64,000 nucleotides of DNA from Bradyrhizobium sp. 1 (GCF_023073315.1 NZ_JADPJH010000037.1:1-64000), one strand, 5' to 3'. Shown: positions 52,800-61,269, counted from the stretch's first letter. Numbers and translations: made by a program. The notes: a model not told the origin generated them from the sequence alone.

Positions 52800-53612
52800 A
52801 TGCTCGTCATCTCCATTCAAAGCCAGGTGGTCCACGGCCATGTCGGCAACAGCGCGGCCGCCTATGCCATGCAGGCGGAGGGCGTGAACGTCGCGGCGGT
52901 GCCGACGACGCTGCTGTCGAACCATCCGCGCTAGCCGACCTTGCGCGGACGCGTGCTGGAGACCGATCTCGTCGCCGATCTCCTCAAGGGCGTCGAGGAG
53001 CGCGATATCGTCGACGAGGCCGCCGTGCTCGTCACCGGCTATCTCGGCTCGCCCGGCAATGCGGCCGTCATCGCCGACTTCGTCGAGCGCGCCTTGATCC
53101 GCAATTCGAAGCTGATCTATCTCTGTGACCCCGTGATCGGCGACGACGGCCGCGTCTATGTCGCCGACGGCATTTTGGACGTGGTGCGGCACCGGCTGCT
53201 GCCGGCCGCCAACCTGACCACGCCGAACCAGTTCGAGCTCGAACTGCTCTCCGGCATCACGATCGCGGACGCCCAGGGCCTGCGCGCGGCATGCACGGCC
53301 CTCGCGGGGACCGGCCGCACCGACGTCGTCGCCACCGGCTGCACGCTTACGGACACGCCGGAGGGGCAGGTGGAGACGATCCTCTGCGCGGATGGTCAGC
53401 TGTCCCGCTTTGCGACGCCGCGCCTGCCGATCCGCCCCTCAGGGACCGGCGATCTCCTCACCGGCCTGATCGCGGCGCATCTGGCCAAGGGCAAGGCGAT
53501 GGAGGCGGCGGTGCGGCTCGCAGTCGAAACCATTTTTGCGGTGCTGGTGCGCACGCAGGAAGCAGGGACGGCCGAGATGCGCCTCGTGCCGTTGCCGGGC
53601 CGGAAGCAGTAA
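52800..53612 (+). pseudogene. pdxY: Pyridoxal kinase PdxY interrupted by an in-frame amber codon
   Basis: From ATG 52800 the frame reads a PdxY N terminus (MLVISIQSQVVHGHVGNSAA, then LLSNHPR) and hits TAG at 52932-52934, codon 45. The same frame then continues without a break to 53612 with TLRGRVLETDLVADLL, CDPVIGDDGRVYVADG, TPNQFELELLSG and the catalytic PSGTGDLLTGL near residue 216. In relatives this position is normally Tyr, so a TAC/TAT to TAG change is the likely cause. The enzyme phosphorylates pyridoxal for vitamin B6 salvage. A downstream TTG start (52941) would give a product without the substrate loop, so it is probably non-functional, unless the base is a sequencing error. Confidence 0.85.
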
Positions 53613-53616
53613 CCGC

Positions 53617-54909
53617 TCAGGTCGCGCGCTTGCCGGCCGATTGCGCCGACTTTTGCGGCTTGGCCGGGCTCTTCTGCTCACGCACGGCCTGCGTCTTCGG
53701 CGGCTTGGCGCTCGCCACGGCCCGTGACTTCTTCGGCTTGACGCTGGCGACTTCCCTGCGGTCCGCCGTGCCACGCTTCGAGATGTATTCGGCGCCGTCG
53801 ATCGGGCCGACATGCGGCGGATCGCGGCCGAGATAGGGCCGGCCGATGCCGAGCGCCTTGCCGTTGGCGTCGACCCATTTCCACAACACCTCGGTCGAGA
53901 CCCAGCGTTGCGCGCGGTTGTTGCCCGCGGTCGAGACGATGTCGGCCGCCATGCCGTGGCCGTAGCCGCCGCGCGTGCTGCCGCCGTGATAGGAGCGGTC
54001 GGACGCCGCCTTCAGCCCGCTCGCGATCGACTGGCGATAATCGTCGCGGAACGCGCTGGTGATGCCCGGCGAGAGGCCGGCGGCCTCAGCTGCGAGCAGC
54101 GTGCGAAACAGTTTCTGCTTGAAGCTGCGATCCATGCCGCCAATGACGTAGTCCATCATCGGCTTGCCGGCGTGCTCGGCCGCCTTCGGATCCTTCCAGC
54201 CAAAATCCTCGTCGACGAGTTTTGTGAAGCTGCGCATCACCGTGACCATCTTGCCCCTGCGCTTGACGGTGACGGCGCGGCGGTCTTCGACCTTGATCGA
54301 GTCTTCCTTGGGCGTGCGCTGGTAGAGCGCCCAAAGATAGCGGTCGATGCAGGCATCCATCACGAAACATTCGTCGAGCACTGCGACGGTGTCGGCGGAC
54401 GGCGACGCCTTGCTTGCGGTGGGCGCAGGGCCGGCCGCGATCGTTGCGGGCGACAGCGCATCCGTCGCCACGATCTCGGTGGGGTCAGCGGATGCGAGTT
54501 TTATCACGGGCTCCGACGCCGGTGCCGCCTCGCTGACGGCAGCCTCTGGTTCAGGCGAAATCTGCGGTGCTGGCAGCGCCTCCGCCGGCAAGATCAGCGC
54601 CGGATCGGCGGATGCGAGCTTGATCGCAGGGGCGGGGTTTTCGGGCACCGGTTCAACGGGCGCTGGCGTTGCAGCGACGGCAGCCGCGATGTCGGCTGTC
54701 AACGCGATGCCATCCTCGATGGTGGCGGCGCGCGGGACGTCGGCGAGCTCGAGACGGCTGATATCTTTCGCGCGCGACACGGCAGCCGCATTGGCGCCGC
54801 TGTTCTCGATCAGCGCAGGTGCATAGGCGGACAGGGAGAGCGCCAGCCAGCCGGCCATGACGGCCGAGGGGCACGAGACTGCCACCAGAAGAGACCGCCG
54901 ATCATTCAT
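53617..54909 (-). CDS. Secreted/anchored peptidase M15-like protein
   Basis: A 430-residue protein with one N-terminal membrane segment (residues 8-25), an Ala/Pro-rich region with two copies of the phrase IKLASADP, and a C-terminal domain resembling M15 D-Ala-D-Ala peptidases. That domain has SAFRDDYRQSIASG near 285, GGYGHGMAADIVST near 312 and RDPPHVGPIDG near 362, which provide likely zinc ligands (His, Asp, His). The tail is Lys/Ser/Pro-rich. The start at 54909 follows GGAGG. A cell-wall peptidase role is likely but the match is remote. Confidence 0.78.
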   Translation of the reverse strand: MNDRRSLLVAVSCPSAVMAGWLALSLSAYAPALIENSGANAAAVSRAKDISRLELADVPRAATIEDGIALTADIAAAVAATPAPVEPVPENPAPAIKLASADPALILPAEALPAPQISPEPEAAVSEAAPASEPVIKLASADPTEIVATDALSPATIAAGPAPTASKASPSADTVAVLDECFVMDACIDRYLWALYQRTPKEDSIKVEDRRAVTVKRRGKMVTVMRSFTKLVDEDFGWKDPKAAEHAGKPMMDYVIGGMDRSFKQKLFRTLLAAEAAGLSPGITSAFRDDYRQSIASGLKAASDRSYHGGSTRGGYGHGMAADIVSTAGNNRAQRWVSTEVLWKWVDANGKALGIGRPYLGRDPPHVGPIDGAEYISKRGTADRREVASVKPKKSRAVASAKPPKTQAVREQKSPAKPQKSAQSAGKRAT

Positions 54910-55221
54910 GATCCTGCCTCCAAAAGGTTCTGACCGAACCAGTTTGCACAGCTTGCTCACGCGGTGCGTCCATTGTTCGGAGGACGATGTGGCGGCGCAA
55001 TGGCACAGTTCGGCGAAAACGGGCTTTTCGGGCAGGTGTTGCCCGCGGGCAACGCGAGTTCCATTGCGGTTCCAGGGAGCGCGGCACACGGTCCGAAAAT
55101 CCAGCAAAATGCAGCGTTCATTGTCGTCAAATTGAGGGATGCAAATTTACTCAATCTTGGATTGTGTCCTGCCATTTCTCTCGTGCCGGCAATGTCCGGT
55201 GAACTGGGAAGGACGCAAGTC
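54910..55221. other. Divergent intergenic region, no gene seen
   Basis: These 312 bases separate the M15-like protein from the Flp pilin. The Shine-Dalgarno of the former is at the left end. A frame open from 54964 into the pilin has no support before 55222. The stretch 55110-55170 is AT-richer and is the likely pilin promoter region. I see no strong palindrome. Confidence 0.5.
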
Positions 55222-55392
55222 GTGAAATTGAAATGCCTGTTGGCCAAATTTGCAGCCGATGAATCCGGCGCCACCGCGATCGAATACGGCCTGATCGCAG
55301 CGGGCATTGCGCTCGCCATCATCGAGATCATCTACGCGCTCGGCACCAATCTCGTGGCAAAGCTGCAGGCGCTGGCGACGGCGCTGAAATAG
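55222..55392 (+). CDS. Flp/Fap-type pilin (orphan)
   Basis: A 56-residue Flp-type type IVb prepilin. The leader is cut after Gly in ADESGATAIEYGLIAAG (G followed by four residues and EY, near residue 16), after which a hydrophobic helix runs to the end. GGAAGGA lies before the GTG at 55222. Flp subunits form tight-adherence (Tad) pili for surface attachment, but no cpa/tad assembly gene is in the window, so assembly must depend on distant genes. Confidence 0.9.
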   Translation: MKLKCLLAKFAADESGATAIEYGLIAAGIALAIIEIIYALGTNLVAKLQALATALK

Positions 55393-55567
55393 GGCGGAGT
55401 GCTCGATCCCTCGCGTCCGGACGCCTGGCGCGCTGGGCCGCGCATCATTGTGACAGTTAACCATTGCGCCCATGCGCGTGGCGCGATGTTGCGATGCAGC
55501 AATGCATATCGCAATGCAGCAAATCAGGCTTAGATGTGCTCCGAAACTTCTCTCTGGAGCATCACCA

Positions 55568-55822
55568 ATGAACAAGAAGACTTTGTCGATCGCAGCCGCC
55601 GCCCTCGTCATCGCGGGCTCGACTGCCACCTTCGCCGCCGAGCTGCCGGCCTATGAGGCCAATGGCATTCCGGCTTCGCCCGTGCAGGTCCGCGTGCTCG
55701 GCGCCAACAATGTCGAGCAGCAGGTGACGGCGCCCCCCACCAGCGTGACGGCGCTTCAGGCCAGCGTCCTGACGCCGCGCAAGCTGAAGACCGCGACGGT
55801 GACCACGGGTTCGGCTCGCTAG
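55568..55822 (+). CDS. Small secreted hypothetical protein
   Basis: An 84-residue protein with a signal peptide (MNKKTLSIAAAALVIAGSTA, cleavage near TFAA) and a short polar mature part rich in Val, Thr and Ala (GIPASPVQVRVLGANNVEQQ). TGGAG lies before the ATG. A perfect terminator follows 77 bases later. No family is recognised. Confidence 0.75.
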   Translation: MNKKTLSIAAAALVIAGSTATFAAELPAYEANGIPASPVQVRVLGANNVEQQVTAPPTSVTALQASVLTPRKLKTATVTTGSAR

Positions 55823-56133
55823 ACCAGCCTGCACGGTTCGGGCGGATCGTGCCTACCGCAGGATTCGGGTTTTAAGAAGGCCTGATGTCGCCTTCAAGCC
55901 GCGTTCCCTCCGAGGAACGCGGTTTTTCTTTGCGGTCGGGAACAACGCGTTTTTCTGCGCGCGTGCGCGGATCGAGAAACGCCGACGAAAAAAGCATCGC
56001 GCACTCTCTGTGTTGTGTACGGCGGTTCAAGACGAGTGTGATCTTCTTAATAGTTGTTTTGGAAATCGTGGCGCCTGATGCGCGCGCCGCTTGCATATTG
56101 AGCGGCCAATTCTGGAATCATACTGGAGCCGTC
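55823..56133. other. Intergenic region with terminator, no gene seen
   Basis: These 311 bases hold the terminator of the small secreted protein (separate entry) and then about 200 bases without a supported gene. The part near 56035-56065 is AT-rich and may be the promoter of the 48-residue membrane protein that follows. Confidence 0.5.
55899..55930 (+). terminator. Rho-independent terminator
   Basis: A perfect 9-base stem, CCGCGTTCC (55899-55907) with GGAACGCGG (55914-55922), flanks a 6-base loop and is followed by TTTTTCTT. It is the clearest terminator in the window and serves the small secreted protein. Confidence 0.93.
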
Positions 56134-56280
56134 ATGCCCGTTGCGCAAAAAGCCGTTGTTGCCAGCACCTCGCCCCGTGAGTTCATCGTCAGGCATCTCG
56201 CGATGTTCGCCGCCGCCGCGTTGTTCGTGTTCGTGCTGAGCCTGACTTATGGGCTCGATCTCAGCCCGGGTTTTTTCTGA
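56134..56280 (+). CDS. Very small single-pass membrane protein
   Basis: A 48-residue protein with a short polar start (MPVAQKAVVASTSPREFIV) and one strong membrane helix (LAMFAAAALFVFVLSLTYG). TGGAG lies 6 bases before the ATG. Its last 34 bases overlap the end of the AdaA-like gene on the other strand. Function unknown. Confidence 0.6.
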   Translation: MPVAQKAVVASTSPREFIVRHLAMFAAAALFVFVLSLTYGLDLSPGFF

Positions 56281-56849
56281 GTGTTGCGCAGGCTCGACGG
56301 CGAACGACCGTAGAGCTCGGCGAACGCGGCGTTGAAGCGGCGCAGGCTGCCGAAACCGGCCTGGAACGCGATTTCCGTCATGGTGTGATCGCTGGCATCA
56401 AGCAGGCGCTTGGCGCGCTGGACGCGCAGCGTCTTCGCAAGCTGTTGTGGCGTGGCACCGACATGCCGCTCGAACAACCGCGCCAGATGACGCGAGGAGA
56501 TGCCGAGCCGCAGCGCAAGCGACACCACCGAATCCTCATCGAGCGCGCCCTCGTTGATCAGCTTCACCGCGCGTGCGACCGTCGAGCGCGTGCCGTTCCA
56601 GGCCGGGCAGAACGGCGCGGTCTCGGGGCGGCAGCGCAGGCAAGGGCGGAAGCCGGCGGCTTCGGCCGCCGCGGCCGTCGGATAATAGACGACGTTGCGC
56701 GTCAGCGGCTGCTTGGCCGGACAGACCGGGCGGCAATAGATGCCCGTGGTCCTCACCGCCGTGAAGAAGCGGCCGTCATAGCGGGGATCCCGGCGCAGGC
56801 GTGCGGCGTTGCAGACATCAAAACTCGGCATGGCCTGATGATAGCGCAT
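56247..56849 (-). CDS. AdaA-like regulator (Ada zinc domain plus AraC HTH)
   Basis: A 200-residue protein. The N-terminal Ada zinc domain has GIYCRPVCPAK near residue 37 and PCLRCRP near 69, supplying four cysteines, one of which normally accepts methyl groups from DNA phosphotriesters. The C-terminal half is an AraC-type HTH (RLGISSRHLARLFERHVGATP, TEIAFQAGFGSLRRFNAAF). The O6-methylguanine methyltransferase or AlkA glycosylase parts found in larger Ada proteins are absent, as in Bacillus AdaA. It probably activates alkylation-repair genes. Start is 56849 or the Met at 56831. Confidence 0.9.
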   Translation of the reverse strand: MRYHQAMPSFDVCNAARLRRDPRYDGRFFTAVRTTGIYCRPVCPAKQPLTRNVVYYPTAAAAEAAGFRPCLRCRPETAPFCPAWNGTRSTVARAVKLINEGALDEDSVVSLALRLGISSRHLARLFERHVGATPQQLAKTLRVQRAKRLLDASDHTMTEIAFQAGFGSLRRFNAAFAELYGRSPSSLRNTQKKPGLRSSP

Positions 56850-56960
56850 GTTCGTGCGGGCGAAAGGGCCGCGAGATGACCGAGTCCGATTGCGGCGAGC
56901 CGCGTAGCGCGGGGCGGCGTAGAAGGCGGCCCTCCTTTAATGAAAGCCAGGGAGCCCGCC

Positions 56961-57377
56961 GTGACCAGCCCGAAAGACATCGTCCTCAACGCCTGGAAGA
57001 CCTTTTCATCACGCGACTCGACGCGCATCGCGGCGCTGTTCACGGACGATGCCGAATGGATCGCGCCGAAGGGCAACGCCACCGCGGTCGCGCTCGATCA
57101 CACCGACCACATGATCGGCGCGCAAGCGATCGCGCGCTTCATCGCGCAGGAGATGCACAGGATGTTTTCAGATGTCGATGTCGCCTTTCGCGGCGTTTAT
57201 GCCGACGGCGATGTCGTGATCGTGGAGGAGCGGATGCGCGCCACGCTCACCACTGGCAGGCCATATGAGAACGACTATTGCTTCGTGTTCACGGTCGCCG
57301 GCGATCGCATCCGCGAGGTGCGGGAATACATGGATACGCGCAAGGGATGGCGGATGGTGTTCGGCGCGGAGGTGTGA
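56961..57377 (+). CDS. SnoaL-like / NTF2-fold protein
   Basis: A 138-residue cone-fold protein of the SnoaL/NTF2-like superfamily. Its pattern is NAWKTFSSRDSTRIAALFTDDAEWIAPKG, then IARFIAQEMHRMF, YADGDVVIVEERMRA and NDYCFVFTVAGDRIREVREYMDT. The fold serves isomerases, hydrolases or binding proteins, and the activity here is unknown. I use the GTG at 56961, with AGGGAG 7 bases upstream. An ATG at 56940 lacks a ribosome site. Confidence 0.85.
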   Translation: MTSPKDIVLNAWKTFSSRDSTRIAALFTDDAEWIAPKGNATAVALDHTDHMIGAQAIARFIAQEMHRMFSDVDVAFRGVYADGDVVIVEERMRATLTTGRPYENDYCFVFTVAGDRIREVREYMDTRKGWRMVFGAEV

Positions 57378-57471
57378 CGGTGAGAGCCGCGCGTGGCCCG
57401 TAGCCGCTTTGCCTGCCAGCCCTGCAACCGCGTGGGTTGAGCCGGCCCGCGCGCTGACATAAGGCTTGCCC

Positions 57472-58392
57472 ATGGATCAGCGGACGAGCGGCGCTGACGC
57501 TCTCATTCACAAGAACGATGCGGCACCGGCGCTTCTTGGCGTCGTCTGCGGCCTGTCGGCGGCGCTGTTCTGGGCGCTGGGCTTTGCCGGCACGCGGCAT
57601 GGGCTGAAGGTCGGCTTCACGCCGGTCGATCTGCTCGTGCATCGCTACGTCTGGTCGGGGATCGCGTTCCTGCCGCTGGTGCTGCGCGCGGGAGTCTCCG
57701 ATCTCTGCGGCATCGGCTGGGGCAGGGGCCTCGTGCTGATGGTGCTCGGCGGCCCCGTGATGTCGCTGATCTCCTACACCGGCTTTCTGTTCGTGCCGCT
57801 CGGCCATGGCAGCGTGATCCAGCCGTCGTCCGCGACGCTCGGCGGTCTGCTCCTCGCTGCCATGTTCCTGAAGGAGAAGATCTCCGCCTCGCGCTTTGCC
57901 GGCGCCGTCGTCATCGTCGGCGGCCTTGGCGTGATCGGCGCGGAATCGATCGGTCATATCGGCGCCGACGGCGTGCAGGGCGATCTGATCTTCGTGCTCA
58001 CCGGTTTCATGTTTGCCGGCTTTGGCGCCCTGCTGCGTCACTGGCGCGTCTCCCCCATATCGGCCGCGCTGGTCATCAACGTGCTGTCGCTGCTGCTATT
58101 GCCGATCTATCTCCTGACCGGCGGGCTCGCCCGCATCGCCGCGATCGGCGTTTCCGAAAACGCCATCCAGGCGCTGGCGCAGGGCGTGCTTGCGGGGCCT
58201 GCCGCGCTCTATCTGTTTGCCGTCTCGGTGCAGCGTCTCGGTGTCGCCCGTGCCGCCGTGATTCCCGCCTGCGTGCCGGCGCTGACGCTGCTCACCGGCT
58301 GGCTCCTGCTCGGCGAGCAGCCGACGATGTTGCAGGCCGCCGGCCTCGTGACGGTGCTGTGCGGGTTTTATCTGGCGCAACGGCAGCGCTGA
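57472..58392 (+). CDS. EamA/DMT family transporter
   Basis: A 306-residue protein with ten hydrophobic helices in two EamA halves (about residues 20-145 and 165-300). Typical parts are LSAALFWALGFAGTR at the start and FAVSVQRLGVARAAVIPACVPALTLLTGWLLLGE near the end. These proteins export or import metabolites such as amino acids or nucleotides. The substrate is unknown. ATG 57472 is preferred over TTG 57466. It is convergent with the PhnA/YjdM gene. Confidence 0.92.
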   Translation: MDQRTSGADALIHKNDAAPALLGVVCGLSAALFWALGFAGTRHGLKVGFTPVDLLVHRYVWSGIAFLPLVLRAGVSDLCGIGWGRGLVLMVLGGPVMSLISYTGFLFVPLGHGSVIQPSSATLGGLLLAAMFLKEKISASRFAGAVVIVGGLGVIGAESIGHIGADGVQGDLIFVLTGFMFAGFGALLRHWRVSPISAALVINVLSLLLLPIYLLTGGLARIAAIGVSENAIQALAQGVLAGPAALYLFAVSVQRLGVARAAVIPACVPALTLLTGWLLLGEQPTMLQAAGLVTVLCGFYLAQRQR

Positions 58393-58398
58393 GTTTAC

Positions 58399-58749
58399 TC
58401 ACGCCTTCTTCACGAACTCCGATTTCAAATTCATCGCGCCGATGCCGTCGATCTTGCAGGCGATGTTGTGGCCGTCGGTGGCGTCCTGGAGGCGGATATT
58501 GCGGACCTTGGTGCCGCCCTTGACGACCGACGAGGAGCCCTTGACCTTGAGGTCCTTCACCACGATGACGCTGTCGCCGTCGCTGAGCACATTGCCGTTG
58601 GCATCGCGCACGCCGGCGTCCTGTGCGACCGGCGCGGCCGCATCGCCGGCTGCGCTCCATTCATGGGCGCATTCCGGGCACATCCAGAGATCGCGGTCCT
58701 GGTAGGCGTGCTCCGACTGGCAGTTTGGGCATTTCATCGGTTCGGTCAT
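58399..58749 (-). CDS. PhnA/YjdM-type zinc-ribbon protein
   Basis: A 116-residue protein with a zinc ribbon (CPNCQSEHAYQDRDLWMCPECAHEW at residues 7-31) and a C-terminal SH3-like domain (GDSVIVVKDLKVKG, GTKVRNIRL, KIDGIGAMNLKSEFVKK). This is the YjdM/PhnA family, once linked to alkylphosphonate use but of unproven function. The start at 58749 follows GAGGC. Confidence 0.93.
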   Translation of the reverse strand: MTEPMKCPNCQSEHAYQDRDLWMCPECAHEWSAAGDAAAPVAQDAGVRDANGNVLSDGDSVIVVKDLKVKGSSSVVKGGTKVRNIRLQDATDGHNIACKIDGIGAMNLKSEFVKKA

Positions 58750-58955
58750 GGCTTGCCTCGTCACCCGTCACGGGCGCGCCGCACGCATTCCGCCGGAAAA
58801 GATGGTTTTGGAGCAATTCCTTTACCATGGCGTCTGGTCGGGGTTGAAGGGCTGGAACCTTAGGAATTCAGGAAAAATTCCGCGGTATCCATGTCCTGAC
58901 AAGACGGATGCGCCGGACACGCCGTTCGACGCGGCCGCAAATCATTGGAGCTGTC

Positions 58956-59492
58956 ATGAGCGAGCATCGCGCTGCCGTCAGACATCACACGCTGAGGACC
59001 GGACTGGTCGAGTTCGACAATGGCGCCGGCAGCATCGTCAGCGTGCCCTGCACGATCCGCGATGTCTCCGGCAGCGGCGCGCGGCTGCAGCTCAACAGCT
59101 CGGCCTGGGTGCCGGAGCAGTTTGCGGTGATCTTCTCCGGCGGACTGCGCAAGGCCTGCCGGCTCGCCTGGCGCAAAGAGAGGCTGATCGGCGGCGCGTT
59201 TGCGGATGGTTATGCGAGCCCGGACGAGCAGGCGGCGATGATGACCGTGGACGAGCAGTCCCGGCACCGGCTCGGGATCGGCGCGCGCGTCAAGGCTGCG
59301 CGCGAGACCCGCGGCTACACCGAGGCCCAGCTCGCCGAGCGCATCGGCGTCACGCCGGGCTTTCTGGCACTGGCCGAGCAGGGCGAGGCGGATATTCCGC
59401 TGTATCAGCTGATGCATATCGCCGATTTGCTGATGGTCGGTCTCGATGGGCTCGTGGCGGGGCCAGCGCCCGAGGACGTCGACGCGGCGTAG
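58956..59492 (+). CDS. PilZ-like domain fused to an XRE-type helix-turn-helix
   Basis: A 178-residue fusion. Residues 1-95 match PilZ (RAAVRHHTLR in the RxxxR region, then RDVSGSGARLQLNSSAWVPE near 44). Residues 110-170 form a Cro/CI-type HTH (VKAARETRGYTEAQLAERIGVTPGFLALAEQGEA). The arginine motif is degenerate, so cyclic-di-GMP binding is uncertain. The layout suggests a transcription factor that reads a PilZ signal. It stands alone, with GGAG before the ATG at 58956. Confidence 0.85.
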   Translation: MSEHRAAVRHHTLRTGLVEFDNGAGSIVSVPCTIRDVSGSGARLQLNSSAWVPEQFAVIFSGGLRKACRLAWRKERLIGGAFADGYASPDEQAAMMTVDEQSRHRLGIGARVKAARETRGYTEAQLAERIGVTPGFLALAEQGEADIPLYQLMHIADLLMVGLDGLVAGPAPEDVDAA

Positions 59493-59721
59493 GGAGCCGC
59501 CACAAAAAACATAAACTGCGAAAACAACCCCATGCACAGTAGCCAAGTCGTTGAATTCGCAGGGATTGCGGATTTTACGAAATTCGCTTGCGCCGTCGGG
59601 CAAAACAGGCGCATGATGGCATCGTGGCCAAAGGCGGGGCTGGAGGCCCACCCCGGGACAAGCCTCGCGTAAGCGGACGTTGGGATAGTGGCATCTACTC
59701 GAAGTGAGGGGAGATTCCACC

Positions 59722-60537
59722 ATGCCTATCGCAGGGCAAAAGCTGGCCTTTGTGCTGACCGCGTCCAAGCACGGCACGATGATCGTCAATCGCTTCGACT
59801 ATCGCATGGCCGGTCCTGATTACGGCGACGGCGTGGGATTCCAGATCCTGGAGACGGCCGCGTTCGATCCGGGTGAAGTCAAGGTCGCGCTCGAGCTCTT
59901 GGCATTGCGGCGGAAGCACCATGGCGACGGGGTGATCGCCATCGACTGCGGCGCCAACATCGGCGTGCACACGGTCGAATGGGCCTCGGAGATGACGGGC
60001 TGGGGTTCGGTGATCGCGATCGAAGCCCAGGAGCGGATCTACTACGCGCTGGCCGGCAACATCGCCATCAACAATTGCTTCAATGCGCTCGCGGTGCATG
60101 CGGCCGTGTCCTCCGCGTCAGGCACCATGCAGATTCCGAACCCGAACTATTTCATGCCGTCGAGCTTCGGCAGCCTGGAACTGCGGCAGGGCCCGAACAA
60201 CGAATTCATCGGCCAGCCGATCGACTATGCCAACAACACCGTCACGGTCCAGACGATGACGCTGGACGAGCTCAATCTGGCCCGCGTCGATTTCATCAAG
60301 ATCGACATCGAGGGCATGGAAATGGAGGCGCTCGAGGGCGCGCGGGAGACGATCCGGAAACATCGCCCGATCCTGCTGATCGAGAAAATCAAGACCGACA
60401 ACCGGCAGCTCGAGCAGTGGCTGCGCGACAACGGCTACCAGTCCATGGCGATGGCAATCAACGTCCTCGCCGTCCATCAGAGCGACAGGTGCCTGAAGGA
60501 TATCAACCCGCAGCAAAGCGCCGGCCAGGCGGCCTGA
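59722..60537 (+). CDS. FkbM family methyltransferase
   Basis: A 271-residue methyltransferase of the FkbM family. SAM-binding motif I is VIAIDCGANIGVHTVEWASE near residue 71. VIAIEAQERIYYAL near 95 holds the acidic residue. VDFIKIDIEGMEMEALEGAR near 190 is the diagnostic FkbM block. It probably O-methylates a sugar or similar hydroxyl. No glycan genes are nearby. The ATG at 59722 has AGGGGAG upstream. Confidence 0.92.
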   Translation: MPIAGQKLAFVLTASKHGTMIVNRFDYRMAGPDYGDGVGFQILETAAFDPGEVKVALELLALRRKHHGDGVIAIDCGANIGVHTVEWASEMTGWGSVIAIEAQERIYYALAGNIAINNCFNALAVHAAVSSASGTMQIPNPNYFMPSSFGSLELRQGPNNEFIGQPIDYANNTVTVQTMTLDELNLARVDFIKIDIEGMEMEALEGARETIRKHRPILLIEKIKTDNRQLEQWLRDNGYQSMAMAINVLAVHQSDRCLKDINPQQSAGQAA

Positions 60538-60546
60538 AACGCTGTG

Positions 60547-60583
60547 GCTATGTGACAGCAAGTGCCCAGGCGAGTCACATAGC
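60547..60583. repeat. Perfect inverted repeat downstream of the FkbM gene
   Basis: GCTATGTGAC (60547-60556) and GTCACATAGC (60574-60583) are exact complements around a 17-base loop, 10 bases after the FkbM stop. A T-tract is missing. It may be a terminator or a protein-binding site. Confidence 0.6.
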
Positions 60584-60589
60584 TGTGCA

Positions 60590-60698
60590 GGATGGGTAGA
60601 GCGACTTGTCCGCCGTTGCTCGACGAGCGAAGGCGGAAGCGAAACCCATCAATTGCCGTGATGGAATGACGGGTTTCGCAAGGGTTCTACCATCCCAC
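60590..60698. repeat. Composite dispersed palindromic repeat
   Basis: The stretch contains GGATGGGTAGAGCG at the left, TCCGCCGTTGCTCG / CGAGCGAAGGCGGA in the middle and GCGAAACCC / GGGTTTCGC (60639-60647, 60671-60679), ending TTCTACCATCCCA. It looks like a decayed copy of a Bradyrhizobium intergenic repeat (GGGTTTCGC...CTACCCATCC type), from memory. It fills the 309-base gap before the small secreted protein. Confidence 0.6.
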
Positions 60699-60846
60699 AG
60701 GCGACTGCCTCGTGGAACGAGGGGTTCCGCGAGCGCTTGATCGATGCCGCGGGCGGCCAGAGCCGAGAGCGCCATTCAAGCAGGTCGCGAATTTGCTTGC
60801 CTTGCTTTGAGTCCTTTTGCACTCTCGTCGCTAAGGAGACCAACGC

Positions 60847-61122
60847 ATGAAGATCATGACTGTCGCGTGCACGCTCGGAACGGCCCTGGTGCTGTGCAAT
60901 CTCGGGACATCCGGTGCTGAAGCCCGGACGCGGAGGGCGCAAGTCGCTTCCGAACCACGGCTGAGGGTGGACGTTCCCGTGCTCAGGCCGACGCCGTGGG
61001 ATTACAATGTCGTTCCACGCTATCGTTATCGCCCCGAAGACGACCGCGTCGATCCCTACGGCCCGCCGCTGGTGTCGTCGTATGTCCGCTATGAAGGCTG
61101 GCGGTGGCCGTATTGGTGGTGA
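60847..61122 (+). CDS. Small secreted Arg/Tyr-rich protein
   Basis: A 91-residue protein with a signal peptide (hydrophobic residues 5-20, cleavage near GAEA) and a mature part rich in Arg, Pro, Tyr and Trp, ending GWRWPYWW. AAGGAG lies before the ATG. No family is recognised. Confidence 0.7.
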   Translation: MKIMTVACTLGTALVLCNLGTSGAEARTRRAQVASEPRLRVDVPVLRPTPWDYNVVPRYRYRPEDDRVDPYGPPLVSSYVRYEGWRWPYWW

Positions 61123-61154
61123 AGGCCATAGACCGACGCGGAATGGATTGGACG

Positions 61155-61269
61155 CGTAGGGTGGGTTAGCCCCGCGGCTGCGCAAAGCGCAGTTCGCGCG
61201 GCGTAACCCACCACGTCTGTCAACGCGGAAAGCAAAGTGGTGGGTTACGCTGCGCTAACCCACCCTACG
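61155..61269. repeat. Nested palindromic repeat
   Basis: The outer arms CGTAGGGTGGGTTAGC (61155-61170) and GCTAACCCACCCTACG (61254-61269) are exact complements. An inner pair, GCGTAACCCACCA (61201-61213) and TGGTGGGTTACGC (61238-61250), is also exact. The 115-base element sits between convergent genes. It resembles a mobile palindromic element known from Bradyrhizobium intergenic DNA, from memory. Confidence 0.8.
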
